DNA of 64,000 nt from Pseudogracilibacillus sp. (GTDB lineage Bacteria > Bacillota > Bacilli > Bacillales > Amphibacillaceae): contig JAPFDT010000044.1 of NCBI GenBank assembly GCA_026169815.1, positions 1-64,000 on the forward strand. The letters run 5' to 3'. Each line of letters begins with the position of its first letter. Position 1 is the first letter of the stretch. Made by a program: the position numbers and the translations under genes. A model generated the notes under the pieces. That model had not been told where the DNA came from. It saw only the letters and a program-made list of their open reading frames with translations, and searched no databases. Of the stretch, positions 55,130-64,000 are shown one piece after another.

Positions 55130-58100
55130 TTATTCTGCTTTTCTTCTACGGAATAAGATGAATCCTGTTCCAGCGACTAGTAACAATGCACCTGCTAGTA
55201 GCAAGTTGAATGTATTTGTTGCTGTCTTAGGTAGGAAACCTATCTTGTTTGTATCTTCTTTAGGTTTTGTCTGCCCGAAACCTCCAGGATGATCTGATTC
55301 TTCATCTTTTGAAGGAGTTTCAATTAAGGTATTCGTAATGTCATACCCATCAATTTTTGCTGTATAGCCAGCTACTTCTTGTTCTGCAACTGTATATACA
55401 TAGGCAACCCCGTTCTCATCAAATTCTTCTAAATCCGTGAAGCTAAACTTCCAATTCATTCCTGCTGTAACCTCTACCTCATCAATCTTTTCACCATTTT
55501 GAAGGAGTTCAACAATAATGGACGATGGTCGATCTTCTGAATTCCCATCTTCCCATGTTTTTGTTCCTTCTACTGATGTGGTGCCGACACGTAAGTTTGT
55601 AATATCGAAGCCATTGACAATCGTTTCATAACCTTCAACTGTTAATTCATTAACTTCATACGTATAAGCATTACCATTTGGATCATATGCATCTAGATCA
55701 TTTATTTCAAGTGACCAATCATCATCAGCTGTTACTGTGTAAGTGTCAACTAACTCTTTTTCACCGTCTGAAATGGATCTAAATAGTTCGACTTCGATTG
55801 AATCTGGACGATCTTTGGAATCATCATCTAACCACGATTTTGTAATTTCGATTGTTTTAAAATCTGCACGTGTGTTAATGATTTCAAATCCAGCAATTTC
55901 TGCTGCATAACCTGGTACATCATGCTCTGTAACGGAGTACTCGTAAATCTTACCTTCTTTATCATACTTAGGTAATTCTGTGATTGTTAGTTCCCAATCG
56001 TTATCTTTAGTAACTTCATATTCTTTATATGGTATTCCATTTTGAAGTAAGTTTACTGTAATTGTATCTGGACGATCTATTTCATCTTCGTCTTTCCACA
56101 ATTTAGTAATATCGACTTCAGTTGTACCAACACGTAAGTTTGTAATGTCGTTACCTGCTATTGATTTCTCGTAACCGTCTACTGCAACTTCATCTACTGT
56201 ATAGCTAATTTTCTCGCCATTTTTATCGTATTTCGCTAAATCAGTAAATGTATATTCCCATTGCTCTTCAGCAGTGACTTCTTGTTGATCAACGACTTCT
56301 TCACCATTTTTCAATTGAACTGAGATGACTTCTGGTCGATCTTCAGAATTATCATCTAACCAAGTCTTCGTTCCTGATATTTCAGTTGATTTTTGTGTGT
56401 TCGTAATAGTATAACCATCTACTTCTGATTCATATCCTGCTGGAACATCTAACTCTTCCACAGTATAGTCGATTTCTTTACCGTCCTTGTCATACTTCGC
56501 TAAATCAGTGAATTCATATATCCAGTCTGTTTCATTTGATACTTCGACTGTTTCCTCTTCTTCACCATTTGCTAGGAGTTGAACAATGATCGAATCAGGG
56601 CGATATTGGCTATCGACTTCATCCCACTTCTTCTCTCCAGATACTTTTGTTGTTTCTTGTGTATTGGTGATATTGAAGCCATCTACTTCTGACTCGTATC
56701 CTGTTGGGATACCTATCTCTTTAACTGCATACGTTATTTCTTCGCCAGATTTATCATATTGCGCTAAATCGGTAAATGCATACTCCCAATCTGTTTCAGC
56801 AGAAACTTCAATTGTTGTTTCTTTTTCACCATTTGCTAATAACTGAACAGTGATGGAATCTGAACGATAGCGATCATCGACTTCATTCCATGTTTTTTCA
56901 CCTGCTACTTCGGTTGATGCTTGCGTGTTTGTAATATCAAAACCATCAACTTCTGCCGTGTAGCCTGTTGGAATTTCTAACTCTTCAACCGTATACTCAA
57001 TTTCTTTACCTGATTTATCGTATTTTGCTAAATCAGTGAATTCATATGTCCAGTCGCTTTCAGCAGAAACTTCTACTGTAGCTTCTTCTTCACCATTGGC
57101 TAATAATTGAACAGTGATTGTGTCTGGGCGGTAACGTTCATCTACCTCTTCCCATTTCTTCTCACCAGAAACTTCTGTTGATTGTTGCGTGTTTGTAATT
57201 ATATAACCGTCTACTTCAGAATCATATCCTGCTGGAACTTTTGGTTCCTGGACGGTATAAACTATTTCTTTACCTTGGTCATCGTATTTCTCTAAACCTG
57301 TGAATCCATAAGACCAATCAGTTTCATCAGAAACTTCGAATGTGTCTTCTGGTTCACCATTCGCTAATAATTGAACAGTGATCGAATCTGGGCGGTAGCG
57401 TTCATCGACTTCATCCCAAATCTTTTCACCTGTTACTTCTGTTTTACCTACACGTAAGTTTGTAATGTCAAATCCATCAATACTAGTTTCATAACCTTCT
57501 ACTTCTTCCTCTTCGACTGTATACGTGATTTCTTTTCCTTGATCGTCATACTGATCAAGTCCAGTAAATTCATATGTCCAATCAGAATCCGCATCGACAG
57601 TTACTGTTTGGTCTGTTTCCTCACCGTTTGCTAGTAACTTAACAGTAATTTCTTCTGGACGGTCTTCTGAGTCATCATCTAACCATGTCTTCGTTCCAGA
57701 TACTTCTGTCTCGCCAACACGTAAGTTTTGAATATCAAATCCGTCAATTGTAGTTTCATAACCTTCTATAGCTTTTTCTTCAACAGAATAACTATAAGCA
57801 TGACCGTTCTCATCAAAAGCTTCTAAATCTGTAAACTCGTATTTCCAATCATTTTCAGCTTTCAGTTCAACCGTATCAAAGTTAGCTCCATTTTGTTTCA
57901 GATAAACTACAATCGATTCAGGACGTTCTTCAGATTCATCATCTAACCACGCTTTATTTACTTCAATATCCTTTTTCTCTGCGCGTGTATTTGTGATGTC
58001 TGTGTCTTTAACATCTGAATTATAGCCTGCCACATCTTGTTCTTTTACAGTATATTCGTATAACTGACCTTCATCATCATACTTAGCTAACTCTGTAAAA

Positions 58101-61100
58101 GTATACTTCCAATCTTCATCTGCAGTTACTTCTTTTGTATCTACTACAACATCATTTCGTAGTAAATTTATTTCAATCTTTTCTGGACGATTATCAACTG
58201 TATCATCCTTCCAGTGCTTCGTTCCTGATACTTCTGTTTCTCCAATACGAACGTTTGTAATGTCATAGCCTTTGACGTTTGATTCATAGTTTGCTGGTAC
58301 ATCTGCTTCTTCTACTTTATACGTATAAGCTGCACCATTCTCGTCAAATTCAGCTAGATCTTTAAATTCGTACTTCCATTCACCTTCCTCGTTTGGTTCA
58401 ACCGGCTTACTTTCTGCAAAGTCTTCATCAATTTCTCCATCGACTTCACGGGAAAGATTCACATTAATGGAACCTGGACGGTTTTCTGATTCATCATCTA
58501 ACCACGTTTTTTCACCTTCAACAGATACTGTTCCAACACGTAAATTTGTAATGTCAAAGCCATTGATATCTGCTTCATATCCAGCGATTTCAATTTCTTC
58601 AATTGTGTATTCAATTTCTTCGCCATCTTCATCATATTTATCTAAATTTGTAAAACTGTACTTCCAGTCATCAGATGCAGAAACCTCTTGTTCATCTGTT
58701 TTTGTACCATTCGTTAAAAGTTCCACAGTGATAGAATCAAGACTTTCTTCATCTTCACTTGTAACCCATGTTTTTTCGCCATCCACATCGACAAATGCTT
58801 CGTTTTCAATGGTAATTTCAGTCGTTTCATCAACTTCAATTGTTATGTTATCGATGTCTTCGATAATTCTGTATCCATTAGGAGCTGTAACTTCTTCAAC
58901 TGTATATTCTCCATATGGTACTTCTTCTGAAATTGTTCCATCGTCTTCTGTTGTTAATGTGTATTTTTGACCTGTTGTTTCGTTTGTAATTTCAAACGCT
59001 GCTCCTGGGAGTTCCTCACCTGTGACAGCATCTATCTTGATAATCTTTGCTATTCCTGTTTGACGCTCATTCACAATTTCGAGTGTGCGTACCCCGTCTT
59101 CGAGCGAGTCATTATCAATGGTAACTTCCTGTGACTCTTCTCCAGTATAGCCTTCAGGAAGCTCCTCTTTTAATGTATAGTCACCATATCTCAGACCAAC
59201 CCACTCAATTTTTCCTTCTTCGTCTGTTGTATCTTCACGAACAACAATTTCTTGACCGCCTATTGTTATAAGAAGCGTAAATTTAACATCCTCTAACGTA
59301 CGACCTGTATCTTTTTCTGTCTTTTCAAGTGTTAATCCACCTGTCGCACCTTCAGCTGTTCCGCCACCAGTACTGATTTTTACCTCTACCACTTCTTCTT
59401 TTTCTACATTTCCGACGATTTCTTCTTCAACAGACTCAATTTCCGCTTCGTTTTTAAGATCTGCTGTTTCTCCTGCAAGAATATAAGAAGAGTAGGTGAT
59501 TTCATAAGCATCGGTAATTTCACCATCGAACTTAATAGAAAAGGCATTTCCGTCAATTGTTAATTCATACGCTTCTTCATCAAGTTCTTCATCTGAACCA
59601 GCTTTTGTTACTTTGAAAGAGTCTTCTAATAAAATTTGTGAACCATCATCACCAAGATCATCTTTCACCGTAACACCGTTTAATTTCGACTGGGATTGGT
59701 TAACATCAATTTTCCAGTCAACAGTCCAGTCGTCCTTGTTATGAAGACCTGATTTTCCAAGGAATTCTCCTTGGTTTGGTAATGTTACAGTTGCTTTTAA
59801 GTTATGTTCTTCCCCTTCACGAGGGATAAACTGTGCTGTGTTTTCATATACCTCATCACTATTGTAAATGTCGTCTTTATCTTTAGTCTTAAATTCAATG
59901 CGATGACTTTGATCAATCTCGCCATTAAATAATACTTCAACAAGATTTTCTTCAGCTGTTACATCAAAGTTTTCCGTAACCTCATCACCAATTTTAATAT
60001 CTCCACCGCTATCAATTGATATTTCATACACTTTCACAGATCCCTCAATTAATGATTGGTTATCTGCTATTTCATCAATCACTTTCGCATCTGTTAATGT
60101 AAGATTATTATAGTTTACATCAACAGTCCACGTAATTTCTTTTGTTTCATTATTTGCAGTTCCATTTTTCACACCATTGTTTCTTGTTTCTTCATTCGGT
60201 TCACGCTCACGCTCTATTTCAAGTTCATAAGGATTATCTGGATCACCTGTATCATATTTAATATTTAGACCATTCTTGAAGTTAGGCTTATCCTCATCTG
60301 CGAAATCGTACGTAAACTCCGTCTTATACGTAATTAAATAAGTATCTTTGATGTCACCAAAATTAATTTTAAAACCTTCTCCATCAGCATCTGGAGATAT
60401 TTGAGCACCACTTGTATCTGGATCAATATCAATTGAATTTTCTACCAGTTTTTGCCCTGCCCCAGAAAAATTATCTGTCAGAATAAAGTTTTTCAAATCT
60501 TGCTTATCCGCATTAACACGAATTTTCCATTCAATTTCCTTAGTCTCATAGTTTATCTCATGTATCCATTTATCACCAACTTGTTGATGAACACCTTGGC
60601 TACTATCAGCTGTTTTTCCATCTATTTCTACTTTATTAGAAATTTCACCATTTTTATTAATATATGCGCCATCTTCAGCTACTGTTTTGTACTTAATAAT
60701 GAAAGCACTGCTCGTATCTTCTTTTAATGTATATGTTACTTTGTTTCCTTCAATATTAATATCAAATAAATGGTTAGCATCTGATTTTTCAGTAGGATTT
60801 CCATTATTGTCAAAGCTATCGACTTGTTCAATCTTAATATTGTCTTCAATTACCGTGAAGACATCATTTTTATTTTCTCCACCAACAGTAAAGTTAAATT
60901 CATCGGTAATCGTATCGCCAGCTTTTAATTGTTTCTCCGTAAAGTTTGCATTAACTGTCCACTCTACAGAACGGTCTTCTGCATCAAATTCACTTGATGT
61001 TTTCGTTAACGATTCTGGTCTTTGTACAGAGACACCTGCCCCAGATTCTTTTTCATCTTTGCCATCTGAATTCAAATAGGCCGTATTCGAGTGCCAAAGC

Positions 61101-62524
61101 CATCCTTCTTCATCTTTTTCCGAATCTTTTATCTTCGTTTTAAAAGTAAGCTTATACGCTTTATTCGTGTCACCTAACTTTAAGTTTATCTCTTCTTCCG
61201 TAGAATCATTGGTAAATCCTTCAACAGAGCCTAACTCTTTCACTTCATTACCAGATAAATCTACTTCAATTTCCTGCAACTCAATTGAATCTATATCCAA
61301 CTCCTGATCATCACCAATTGGATCAGTAACAATCGCATTTTCAAGTGCTTCTTTCGTCGTGTTGATAAGCACTGTCCATTCAATTTCATCTGTATTGAAC
61401 GTTCCACCTACAGGCTGCCCTTCTTTATGAATGGCTTGCCCGCCTTCAGGTTTTATATTAATCGTAATTTTTTTAGCTACATCTTCGTTAATTTTAAATT
61501 CTAATTCTTCCGTAGATGATGTAACTTTTTGTTTATCTAGTTCAGTTTTAACCCAAAACGTTCCTTTTACATTTGAGTTTTCATTGATCTTATCATTAAA
61601 TGTAAAAGTAACTTCTCCATCTGTTGTTACAACAAATGTACCGAAATCATCCAGGTCACCTGTGATTTCACTATAGATTGCTAACTGTTCAGGTAACTGA
61701 AACGTAAACGTATCTCCCCCAACATACATAGGGTCGTTCGGTAAAGACCACTCTAGTCCGAGTTCTAAATCTTCATTCGGATCAAGTTGATCTCCGTCTC
61801 CATAGATTGAACCATCTTCACGTTTCAAGATGATTTCATCAATAATATTTTCTGTGATTTCCTTAGGCTCATCACCATTAGCAAATGTAGTGATCTTGTC
61901 TTCATTAGATTCTTTTGTTTCGGAATCCTTTTCAGAACCTTCTTCATCACCATTTTTCTTTGATGATTCTTCTGTATCAGAACTTTCTTCATCTGTTGTC
62001 TGCTTTTTTAATGCGTCAAGTGCTTTTTCAATTTCAGTTTCAGCATCATTTACATCTTTTTGTGTCGCATCTGCATCATCAACAACATTTTTTCCTGCCG
62101 TTAACGCATCAACAAACTCTGCAAACGAATCTGCTGTATAATCTTCTTCACCCTTTTCAGCATTATCATCAAGCAATGTAGTTAATGCTGTCTTATCTAC
62201 ACCTAACTCTTCTACAGCTTCTTCTACATCATCAAATGCGTCATCTACTTCTTCTTGTGTTGCTTCATCATTTTCGAATACTTCTTCAGCATCTTCTGTC
62301 GCTTCTTTTAATGCTTCAAAAGATTCAACAGAATAATCTGCTTCTTCTAATTCAGCAACATCTTCAAGTAACTCTTTTAATTCGTCCTTGTTTACTTCTG
62401 TTTCTCCCTCATCATCATTCCCATTCCCTTCCGCAAATACCAAACTTGTCGATGCTAACGGTCCGAGAATCGTCTGACTCACCATGAGCATAATGAGGAT
62501 AAACATATTTAGCCTTTTAGCCAT
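55130..62524 (-). CDS. Giant LPXTG-anchored adhesin with Cna_B repeats
   Basis: A 2464-aa cell-wall protein. Order: signal peptide (1-31, ending VFA), two FIVAR-like helical modules (about 45-170), an acidic Ser/Glu linker, several Cna-type collagen-binding/adhesion beta domains (about 215-1060), two SpaA-like prealbumin domains (about 1070-1245), thirteen Cna_B-type repeats of ~88 aa (about 1246-2400), and a sortase signal LPKTA with membrane helix and RRRK. Each Cna_B repeat keeps Lys in G.K.W, Glu in YTVEE and Asn in ITN, so isopeptide cross-links are likely. Very acidic overall. No sortase gene lies in the window. RBS AGGGAGGCG. Confidence 0.95.
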   Translation of the reverse strand: MAKRLNMFILIMLMVSQTILGPLASTSLVFAEGNGNDDEGETEVNKDELKELLEDVAELEEADYSVESFEALKEATEDAEEVFENDEATQEEVDDAFDDVEEAVEELGVDKTALTTLLDDNAEKGEEDYTADSFAEFVDALTAGKNVVDDADATQKDVNDAETEIEKALDALKKQTTDEESSDTEESSKKNGDEEGSEKDSETKESNEDKITTFANGDEPKEITENIIDEIILKREDGSIYGDGDQLDPNEDLELGLEWSLPNDPMYVGGDTFTFQLPEQLAIYSEITGDLDDFGTFVVTTDGEVTFTFNDKINENSNVKGTFWVKTELDKQKVTSSTEELEFKINEDVAKKITINIKPEGGQAIHKEGQPVGGTFNTDEIEWTVLINTTKEALENAIVTDPIGDDQELDIDSIELQEIEVDLSGNEVKELGSVEGFTNDSTEEEINLKLGDTNKAYKLTFKTKIKDSEKDEEGWLWHSNTAYLNSDGKDEKESGAGVSVQRPESLTKTSSEFDAEDRSVEWTVNANFTEKQLKAGDTITDEFNFTVGGENKNDVFTVIEDNIKIEQVDSFDNNGNPTEKSDANHLFDINIEGNKVTYTLKEDTSSAFIIKYKTVAEDGAYINKNGEISNKVEIDGKTADSSQGVHQQVGDKWIHEINYETKEIEWKIRVNADKQDLKNFILTDNFSGAGQKLVENSIDIDPDTSGAQISPDADGEGFKINFGDIKDTYLITYKTEFTYDFADEDKPNFKNGLNIKYDTGDPDNPYELEIEREREPNEETRNNGVKNGTANNETKEITWTVDVNYNNLTLTDAKVIDEIADNQSLIEGSVKVYEISIDSGGDIKIGDEVTENFDVTAEENLVEVLFNGEIDQSHRIEFKTKDKDDIYNSDEVYENTAQFIPREGEEHNLKATVTLPNQGEFLGKSGLHNKDDWTVDWKIDVNQSQSKLNGVTVKDDLGDDGSQILLEDSFKVTKAGSDEELDEEAYELTIDGNAFSIKFDGEITDAYEITYSSYILAGETADLKNEAEIESVEEEIVGNVEKEEVVEVKISTGGGTAEGATGGLTLEKTEKDTGRTLEDVKFTLLITIGGQEIVVREDTTDEEGKIEWVGLRYGDYTLKEELPEGYTGEESQEVTIDNDSLEDGVRTLEIVNERQTGIAKIIKIDAVTGEELPGAAFEITNETTGQKYTLTTEDDGTISEEVPYGEYTVEEVTAPNGYRIIEDIDNITIEVDETTEITIENEAFVDVDGEKTWVTSEDEESLDSITVELLTNGTKTDEQEVSASDDWKYSFTNLDKYDEDGEEIEYTIEEIEIAGYEADINGFDITNLRVGTVSVEGEKTWLDDESENRPGSINVNLSREVDGEIDEDFAESKPVEPNEEGEWKYEFKDLAEFDENGAAYTYKVEEADVPANYESNVKGYDITNVRIGETEVSGTKHWKDDTVDNRPEKIEINLLRNDVVVDTKEVTADEDWKYTFTELAKYDDEGQLYEYTVKEQDVAGYNSDVKDTDITNTRAEKKDIEVNKAWLDDESEERPESIVVYLKQNGANFDTVELKAENDWKYEFTDLEAFDENGHAYSYSVEEKAIEGYETTIDGFDIQNLRVGETEVSGTKTWLDDDSEDRPEEITVKLLANGEETDQTVTVDADSDWTYEFTGLDQYDDQGKEITYTVEEEEVEGYETSIDGFDITNLRVGKTEVTGEKIWDEVDERYRPDSITVQLLANGEPEDTFEVSDETDWSYGFTGLEKYDDQGKEIVYTVQEPKVPAGYDSEVDGYIITNTQQSTEVSGEKKWEEVDERYRPDTITVQLLANGEEEATVEVSAESDWTYEFTDLAKYDKSGKEIEYTVEELEIPTGYTAEVDGFDITNTQASTEVAGEKTWNEVDDRYRSDSITVQLLANGEKETTIEVSAETDWEYAFTDLAQYDKSGEEITYAVKEIGIPTGYESEVDGFNITNTQETTKVSGEKKWDEVDSQYRPDSIIVQLLANGEEEETVEVSNETDWIYEFTDLAKYDKDGKEIDYTVEELDVPAGYESEVDGYTITNTQKSTEISGTKTWLDDNSEDRPEVISVQLKNGEEVVDQQEVTAEEQWEYTFTDLAKYDKNGEKISYTVDEVAVDGYEKSIAGNDITNLRVGTTEVDITKLWKDEDEIDRPDTITVNLLQNGIPYKEYEVTKDNDWELTITELPKYDKEGKIYEYSVTEHDVPGYAAEIAGFEIINTRADFKTIEITKSWLDDDSKDRPDSIEVELFRSISDGEKELVDTYTVTADDDWSLEINDLDAYDPNGNAYTYEVNELTVEGYETIVNGFDITNLRVGTTSVEGTKTWEDGNSEDRPSSIIVELLQNGEKIDEVEVTAGMNWKFSFTDLEEFDENGVAYVYTVAEQEVAGYTAKIDGYDITNTLIETPSKDEESDHPGGFGQTKPKEDTNKIGFLPKTATNTFNLLLAGALLLVAGTGFILFRRRKAE
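55310..58790 (-). repeat. Tandem array of 13 Cna_B-encoding repeats
   Basis: Unit length about 264 bases (88 codons). The best-matching block lies around 56600-57460, where the conserved CGRTA.CG.TCATCGACTTC segment recurs at about 56602, 56864, 57128 and 57392 (spacings 262, 264, 264). Outer copies are more diverged. Confidence 0.8.
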
Positions 62525-62885
62525 TTACACGCCTCCCTGTTGTATGTAATAAAATAAGTGGTAAAAACATCTGCCCTTTTACTACAACCACCCCCTTAAA
62601 CCCTTCCAATAGATTCATAGAATCTCACTTTTCAACTGTATAATCTTCTGTTGAACAAAGTCTAAACACACTTTGTAAAAAGCCTTGATTTCCTAGTACT
62701 ATCGGCTTTACTAATGAATTACTTTAAAAATCATTTTCATATTCTTACCGTAATATATATGGATAATCTAAATATATTCTGAAAAATCAATTAAAACTCG
62801 TCTTAAATTATGATTATATTGAGCTTTAATAACCATTTTTTCCCAATCAATAAAAAGTGTCATAAAATTGTCACATATTAGTCCA
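62525..62885. other. Adhesin upstream region
   Basis: No gene. Two inverted repeats are seen: AGATTCATAGAATCT (62611-62625) and TTCAAC-N13-GTTGAA (62631-62655). They lie 87-131 bases upstream of the adhesin start and could be regulator sites. Confidence 0.4.
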
Positions 62886-62930
62886 AATAAAATACCCTAG
62901 TTTACATTTTTCATAAACTAGGGTATTTAT
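62886..62930 (-). terminator. Terminator after response regulator gene
   Basis: AATACCCTAGTTTA pairs with TAAACTAGGGTATT, followed by a T-rich stretch on the minus strand. Confidence 0.82.
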
Positions 62931-62939
62931 CTTTTTATT

Positions 62940-64000
62940 TTATTTTAATTTATCTACATACCATTCAACTATAAAATCACTTGGCCTTCCTTCTAATTCT
63001 TTGCGTAATGCTTTATTTAATTCACTATATTGTTTCATCATTAATGTAAAATCGCCATTTTTTTCGTACATTTTCATTAAATTAAAATGTGCTTCTTCTG
63101 TCGTTGGATAGCGTTCGATAATGTCATTAAACCACTTTATTGAATTTTTCCAGTCACTAGCTGCTTTATAATAATTTGCCATCTGGGAAGCAGTACGCAT
63201 CCAAATACTATTTAACCGATGTTTTTCACTTTCTAACCAAATATAATCATAGTGCTCTAAATAAACACCGTCATTTAACTCCATCACAGTCTCATAATCC
63301 TCAATCGTTTCCTCACTAACTGGTGATAATGACGCGATTTCTTTTTCCCATGTAAATATATCTACTTCGACTTTATCTAATTCTAAAATATAGCCGTCTG
63401 AACGATTTGTTAATTTAATATGTTTATGATATTGCTTCAATTGTTTGCGCACATTATAAATCGTCGTATAAAGTAAGGCATATGACTTTTCAATATCATA
63501 ATCTCCCCACAACAGTTCAATGAGGGATGATTTTTCGATTAACACGTTGCTATTTTGTAATAAATACACAAATAGTTCTTCTGCTTTTCTCGTTCGCCAT
63601 TGTAACGGTTTAAATTCATTATTTTCATCTGCAAACGCTAGAAATGGTGTCAGTTTAATATGTAATAAGTGTTCCTTTTGTAGTTGTTTTTCTTTTGCAT
63701 ATAAATCTATTTCCTTTTTAGCACGCTTTAACGTCATATTGAGCCGATCGTGTGTAGTCGGTTTGACAATATAATCTAAAGCATTTAATTGGAATGCTTC
63801 GACTGCAAATTCGTTGTAAGCTGTAACGAAAATAATGACGACATACGGTTTTTCTTCTAAAATTTTCTCCGCTAATTCAATTCCATTAAGATTTGGCATC
63901 TGAATATCTAAAAACGCAAGGTCAATATCTTCTTGTAAAATATACTCTAGACCGTCAAATGGATTCGTAAAAGTCGCTTGAACAGATACATCGTCTAACT
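62940..64000 (-). CDS. Response regulator with BTAD (SARP-like) output domain, partial
   Basis: The gene runs off the right edge of the window; 353 codons are seen and the true start is missing. The frame stays open upstream of the first Met at 63899 and includes the receiver's phospho-acceptor Asp (AFLDIQMPNLNG) and the KP motif (DYIVKPTT). A winged-helix trans_reg-type DNA-binding domain (WRTRKAEELFVYLLQ, LIELLWGDYD, YNVRKQLKQY) and a TPR-like bacterial transcriptional activator domain follow. A sensor kinase would be expected upstream. Next to a large adhesin, but a regulatory link is only a guess. Confidence 0.85.
   Translation of the reverse strand, partial: LDDVSVQATFTNPFDGLEYILQEDIDLAFLDIQMPNLNGIELAEKILEEKPYVVIIFVTAYNEFAVEAFQLNALDYIVKPTTHDRLNMTLKRAKKEIDLYAKEKQLQKEHLLHIKLTPFLAFADENNEFKPLQWRTRKAEELFVYLLQNSNVLIEKSSLIELLWGDYDIEKSYALLYTTIYNVRKQLKQYHKHIKLTNRSDGYILELDKVEVDIFTWEKEIASLSPVSEETIEDYETVMELNDGVYLEHYDYIWLESEKHRLNSIWMRTASQMANYYKAASDWKNSIKWFNDIIERYPTTEEAHFNLMKMYEKNGDFTLMMKQYSELNKALRKELEGRPSDFIVEWYVDKLK

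Noticed and set aside
61830-62487. Ser-rich and Leu/His-rich frames opposite the adhesin N-terminus
   Set aside because: Shadows of the acidic repeat-rich coding strand.
1-64000. tRNA, rRNA or prophage genes
   Set aside because: No rRNA segments, tRNA T-loop/anticodon patterns or phage structural genes were recognised by eye. A tRNA or covariance scan would settle this.

Overview
The window comes from a low-GC, Gram-positive, Bacillaceae-type bacterium. The evidence is strong AGGAGG-type ribosome binding sites, frequent TTG and GTG starts, and many close relatives of Bacillus genes (gltC, gdhA, rlmN, motAB, yutJ, ygaD-type ABC exporter, ponA, mvaB). A complete seven-gene Mrp Na+/H+ antiporter operon and very acidic exported segments fit an alkaliphilic or halotolerant lifestyle. 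The species cannot be named from the sequence alone.

Layout. 0.2-7.2 kb (minus strand): SWIM-SNF2 helicase, MFS transporter, PAS-GGDEF-EAL c-di-GMP protein, Cu/Zn superoxide dismutase lipoprotein. 7.2-15.0 kb (minus): a class I ribonucleotide reductase operon nrdE-nrdI-nrdF. It carries two NrdR boxes, a cobalamin riboswitch followed by an intrinsic terminator, a group I intron with a GIY-YIG endonuclease in nrdE, and a group II intron with an RT/HNH protein in nrdF. Splice junctions could be assigned for both introns and restore 745-aa NrdE and 347-aa NrdF. 15.2-17.7 kb: divergent gltC/gdhA, flanked by degenerate direct repeats. 18-21.5 kb: sirtuin, Usp/KdpD-like protein, and mgtE behind an M-box Mg2+ riboswitch. 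21.7-27.5 kb: mrpABCDEFG. 27.6-30.5 kb: rlmN and motAB, with a SigD-like promoter. 30.7-39.6 kb: Fsr-like MFS, YutJ dehydrogenase, LrgAB, methyltransferase, a VTC/DUF4956 pair, HtpG, TSUP permease. 39.8-41.9 kb: a convergent type II restriction-modification island whose methyltransferase has an N-terminal HTH and a consensus promoter containing a LexA-like box. 42-46.2 kb: YjiH membrane protein, a DeoR-NosL-like regulator with SCO and YtkA-like lipoproteins, XRE regulator. 46.3-52.3 kb: ABC exporter, AbgT transporter, rhodanese, XRE-cupin regulator, a phased CGAGC repeat array, HMG-CoA lyase. 52.3-64 kb: PBP1A with a long Lys/Glu tail, a 2464-aa LPXTG adhesin with 13 Cna_B-type repeats, and a partial response regulator with a BTAD-like domain.

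The most notable locus is the nrd operon. dNTP synthesis from it depends on two unrelated self-splicing introns, and its transcription appears controlled both by NrdR and by B12. Other points of interest are the SOS-like box in the methyltransferase promoter, the roughly 20.5-bp phased repeat array, the DeoR-NosL/SCO/YtkA copper-type module, and the single-alpha-helix-like tail of the penicillin-binding protein. All statements rest on reading the sequence; no database search was run.
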